From contig JAIPMN010000742.1 of NCBI GenBank assembly GCA_020650975.1, positions 1-30,226 on the forward strand: a stretch of 30,226 nucleotides of DNA, in the 5' to 3' direction. Position numbers and translations under genes: made by a program. The notes beneath the pieces were generated by a model. The model made no database searches. It had not been told where the DNA came from and saw nothing but the letters and a program-made list of their open reading frames with translations. Source of the DNA: Apostichopus californicus. Taxonomy: Eukaryota > Echinodermata > Holothuroidea > Aspidochirotida > Stichopodidae. How positions within the stretch are numbered: position 1 is the stretch's first letter; the number at the start of each line of letters is the position of its first letter. This document shows, piece after piece, positions 26,817 to 30,226 of this stretch.

Positions 26817-29800
26817 CCTTCATGCATCCACTCCACCGAACCATAAAGTTTTAAACCACTTTTTTTTTTTTTTTAAATAGTGACAAATGTGGTAAAGTGC
26901 TACAGGTTCAGTTTACCTTAATACATTTAAGAAAGTTTTATTTGTTTTACCGAAAAACAATTGCAATAATTTGCATTAATATTTTAATACTACTTTGCAA
27001 ACAGTGAGTGTCTTTGCAAAGAAAAGGTTGACATTAATGATAATGATAATGAGAGTGTCATTATGGTCAGTTTTGTGTCCCAATGTTTCTGATTATACAG
27101 GGTCTGATATAAATTGTATATTTTTGTTTTTACTGAAAATCTTACTAATGATGAAGACAAGTTTTTGGTAAGTTTTTAAGTGGCTATTACACACAGCTTT
27201 TGCATTCATTTCACCAGGATAAGTATGTCAACAATTTATGGGTAGTAGCTCGTACACAGTTAAAACTTGTAGGCAAAGTTATCTCAGGTTAAAGGTGTTA
27301 ATTATTTATCAGATTATTAAGTGTTGTGAAAATCAAATGTGTTGCTGTTGAAAATGCATCTGATCCCTGCCCAGGTTAGAGGTGGTTGGATTATTTAGTA
27401 CTCATTATAGTTGTAAATACAAATAATAATAATGATAATAATAATAAAATAGCATCATTTAGGTTAAATAAGTGCAAAGCTTAGAAAAGTGAACTGTAAA
27501 AGTGAATTTGTTTGTTTACAAGAATGTGATAGTGGTCATTTTAAACCCTACTCTATGGAAATTTTAATGTCACTTAAACTGTAGGTAAAGTGATTTTTGC
27601 TGTTACAATTCTTACATATTACTGTAAGAATTCATATTGTTCCTGTTCAAAGTGTCTGTACCTCGTTGTGGCCGTGTGTGATAAGGTGACAGTTATTGTT
27701 ATGTGAATGTGTAAATGTTAACTGTCAGTACCTTCACTGTGCAAACTGTTAATGTTGCATTTTCTGTAGACAAAATCATGTTAAAAACAATGCATAGCTT
27801 CCTTAATTACATCTGTTTGGTAAAACAAACCATGGTAATTATGAAAGAATTTTTCCACCAAGTTACTCATCCAAATGGGTATGATGTCCCCCTCCCCCCC
27901 CCCACACTTTTTTTGGGGGGAATACCATCCTTTCTGAAATGCCTACACATGAGCTTGTCCGAATATGTGCTTATTTGTGTATTTTTGGTCTGTGTTTAGT
28001 GTGTATGTGGGTATCATGGTTAACGTAGTCATTTACCTTTTATTTGGTGTTCTCGTTGTGCTATAATCATACACACCTGCCACACAAACGGTGCTTGTAA
28101 GAGATTTGAGGGGACAGGGAGGTACTTGGTGTACATGCATATTACGGAATTGTGCGGGGGTATAGATAATGTATAACAAAGTGTAAAAATAAAACCACCA
28201 TCTCCCACTTGGATTTTCACCACATAATTGAACAGATTCCCACAAACTACTGGACTATGGATACAGGCCCATATACTGGGCGGGGCAGGGGTGACAGCCA
28301 ACACCCCCCTCCACCCACCCTCAATTTTCACAGGTCCACATTTTCTCAGGTAGGGTATAATTTATTGTTCTTATACAACAAAATAGATACCCCTCCCCCA
28401 CGATGGTGTTCAACAAAAATGTCTACATCTTCTGTGAAAGACACCAGCTCGATAAAAATCCTTGGTATGGCAGCCCAGTAGAGGGCAATGAAATTGACTT
28501 TGTCGAAGGTTGGCCTTTTACTTCCACCATTGGACATCTGTGTGTAATACATAATTTAAATAATTCAGAGCTGCAATGAGTAAATATAAGTGGACCATAA
28601 ATGCAATTTAAGCATGAGTTCACATTAATTAATTAATTAATTAATTAATTAATAAATTGATCAATTTTTACTGCCAAATTGACTGGTGGTAATGTTAAGG
28701 TAATTAAATCTGGCGTAAAGCAACTGCGAGGATTGGACAACACTTTCGATTTCTCTATCACTCTATGCTTATTTCTGATTATTATTACCTCTCTTTTCTT
28801 TTTACAATTTTTTGCTTTTTGATAAATTTGGTTCACTTAATAGGAAGTTTCTGTAACCTGTTCAACAATATTTGGTATGTGTGTGTGTGTTGGGGGGGGG
28901 GGGGGGGGTTGATTTGCTAGGGGAAAGTGTGTGCAAAGAAATAGTATCAGTTTAATAGCTGTAAGGGTGCATAGGCTTGTGAGAAACAACTTGCCCCTTG
29001 TACTGCTCTCTTGGCATCTGATGTGTAGGTTTCCTGTTAGGTCAAGATCAAGTTTGTATTGATATCCTGTTCAAAGGAGGGCGGGCATTAAAAGATATAT
29101 TATATATTAACGTGCATAAATTATACGTTAGTTTAAATAGTTGTAATAGTATGCGAAGGTGCTTTAATTTAACAGATAGCTGTCTGTTAGAATTAACATA
29201 CATTTTTTGCTGAGTTGTTTGTAAAAAATTTAATTATTAGCCCAAATAGGAAAGTCTTTTGTGATAATATTGATAAAATATGAATGCTGGAAATGTGAAT
29301 TATGAAATACTGGGAAAATACGGAGAAAAATGAAATATTGGAAAAGTTTTATTCACACAATTGTAGAAACAATTGCCATCAGTATGATGACTCTCTAGAT
29401 GCCAATAAATATTAAGGCACAAAATCGGAGATAATTTATACCAAAAAAGACCGAAAAGTTCTGTAAAGTCTCAGTATCAAAATACAACCATATTTGTTGG
29501 GAAACAAATTCGGTTGTATATTACGTCCCTTCCCCAGGCATCAACATCTGCCACTGGAGAGTCGCTGCTATGAAGGTGGAAATTTGTAGTTACGGAGCAA
29601 AAGAAGGTTGACAACCAGGGTTCTATCGGACTACACAATGTCGTGAGCTGTTTCGAAACAAGAAGTAACCTTAGTGTGGATGCAAATGTAACTGTTGTTA
29701 ATTATATACCGTGAGTGTGCATTTAGGAGCAATTTTAAACAAACTCTTATTTCTACAGACCAAATTGAGATCAATTGTTAGTGCAATGTTGCAAATAAAT

Positions 29801-29820
29801 TTTGTGCCTTCAATCCTTCA
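26817..29820 (+). other. Probable 3' UTR and downstream flank of ACC
   Basis: No second gene recognised. AATAAA signals occur at 27443-27448, 28188-28193, 29404-29409 and 29794-29799. The last is followed by T/GT-rich sequence, but which is used cannot be told from sequence. A T-run at 26862-26874 follows the stop closely. Other content: C-run and G-run near 27890-27920, (TTAA)n at 28627-28653, G-run 28891-28908 and a stem-loop at 29482-29519. A 68-residue minus-strand frame at 28346-28552 is unrecognised. Confidence 0.45.
29482..29519. other. Stem-loop
   Basis: atacaacc at 29482-29489 pairs with ggttgtat at 29512-29519; an inner atttgtt/aacaaat stem continues with two mismatches between, leaving a loop of about 4 bases. 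Total stem about 17 bp. Confidence 0.75.
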
Positions 29821-30226
29821 AGATTGATTAATTTCTGTTTACTTTCTACTCCTCCATTTCTCCTCCATGATTATGTCAGTTGTCAATAATTTATGCTGTT
29901 TTTTCCTTCTTTTTCTTTGGGGCGGGGGGGGGGGGGGTGTTCTTTTCAATTTGGGTTCAAAACGAAAATCTGTCGGTCATTTCGTGTAGCTTCTATGATG
30001 AAGTTGTAGTACATACTTGTATGCCTTGAGTTTGGTTAGTATTTGGTAATACAGTTTGCTAGTTGACTTAATGAAGGGTACCCAGGGGCATCACCATGGC
30101 GGTATGTTAAATGGACATACAACTTGTCCTCCGTTTCCACCGCACTCCTCCCACCGCACTCCGCCCCCACCCTTTAAATGATTGTGAATTTAAAAAAAAT
30201 CGAAATGGTGGGTACGGCCTATATCG
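29821..30226. other. Right edge, noncoding
   Basis: AT-rich with a G run at 29922-29937 and a C-rich patch near 30143-30172; no gene recognised. Confidence 0.5.

Noticed and set aside
28346-28552. Minus-strand 68-residue frame in the 3' flank
   Set aside because: Short, no recognised domain, no clear splice or promoter context.

Overview
The window looks like nuclear DNA of a marine invertebrate, most likely a deuterostome such as an echinoderm. The basis is protein similarity, many short exons in AT-rich introns, frequent poly(G)/poly(C) runs, abundant minisatellites, tRNA-derived SINEs and a LINE tail ending in (ATT)n. The species is inferred, not proven. No bacterial, phage or CRISPR-like content was seen. 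One protein-coding gene is recognisable: the 3' half of acetyl-CoA carboxylase (ACC, the single animal multidomain enzyme, orthologous to vertebrate ACACA/ACACB), on the + strand. I traced 26 consecutive coding exons from 7662 to the stop codon at 26814-26816. All 25 introns are GT-AG, and every phase matches, giving one uninterrupted frame of 1125 residues plus a codon shared with an exon further upstream. The fragment covers the end of the ACC central region (exons 1-8) and the whole carboxyltransferase domain (exons 9-24) with the C-terminal tail (exons 24-26). The biotin carboxylase and biotin carrier domains must lie upstream of the window. Layout: 1-7661 holds no exon I can assign with confidence, and is either a long ACC intron or contains a missed exon. 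It contains a 21-bp AT-rich repeat with a perfect palindrome, the 3' end of a LINE, a 92-bp tandem array with an inverted copy at its left edge, a 17-bp G-rich minisatellite, a degenerate 88-bp array and a 261-bp tandem duplication. From 7662 to 26816 the ACC exons alternate with introns carrying a hAT-type MITE with an 8-bp target duplication, an inverted pair of 165-bp MITEs with 6-bp target duplications, three SINE-like elements and several minisatellites. From 26817 to the right end there is probable long 3' UTR and then AT-rich flank with poly(A) signals, a stem-loop and simple repeats, with no second gene recognised. The most notable patterns are: (1) tandem repeats or G-runs that repeatedly start 25-50 bp downstream of ACC splice donors; (2) a 19-unit, 30-bp minisatellite in intron 24 that is in frame with the upstream exon; and (3) the inverted MITE pair that brackets exons 14-23 and could pair in the pre-mRNA. 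I found no evidence for a previously undescribed multi-gene system; this is a housekeeping lipid-synthesis gene in a repeat-rich setting.
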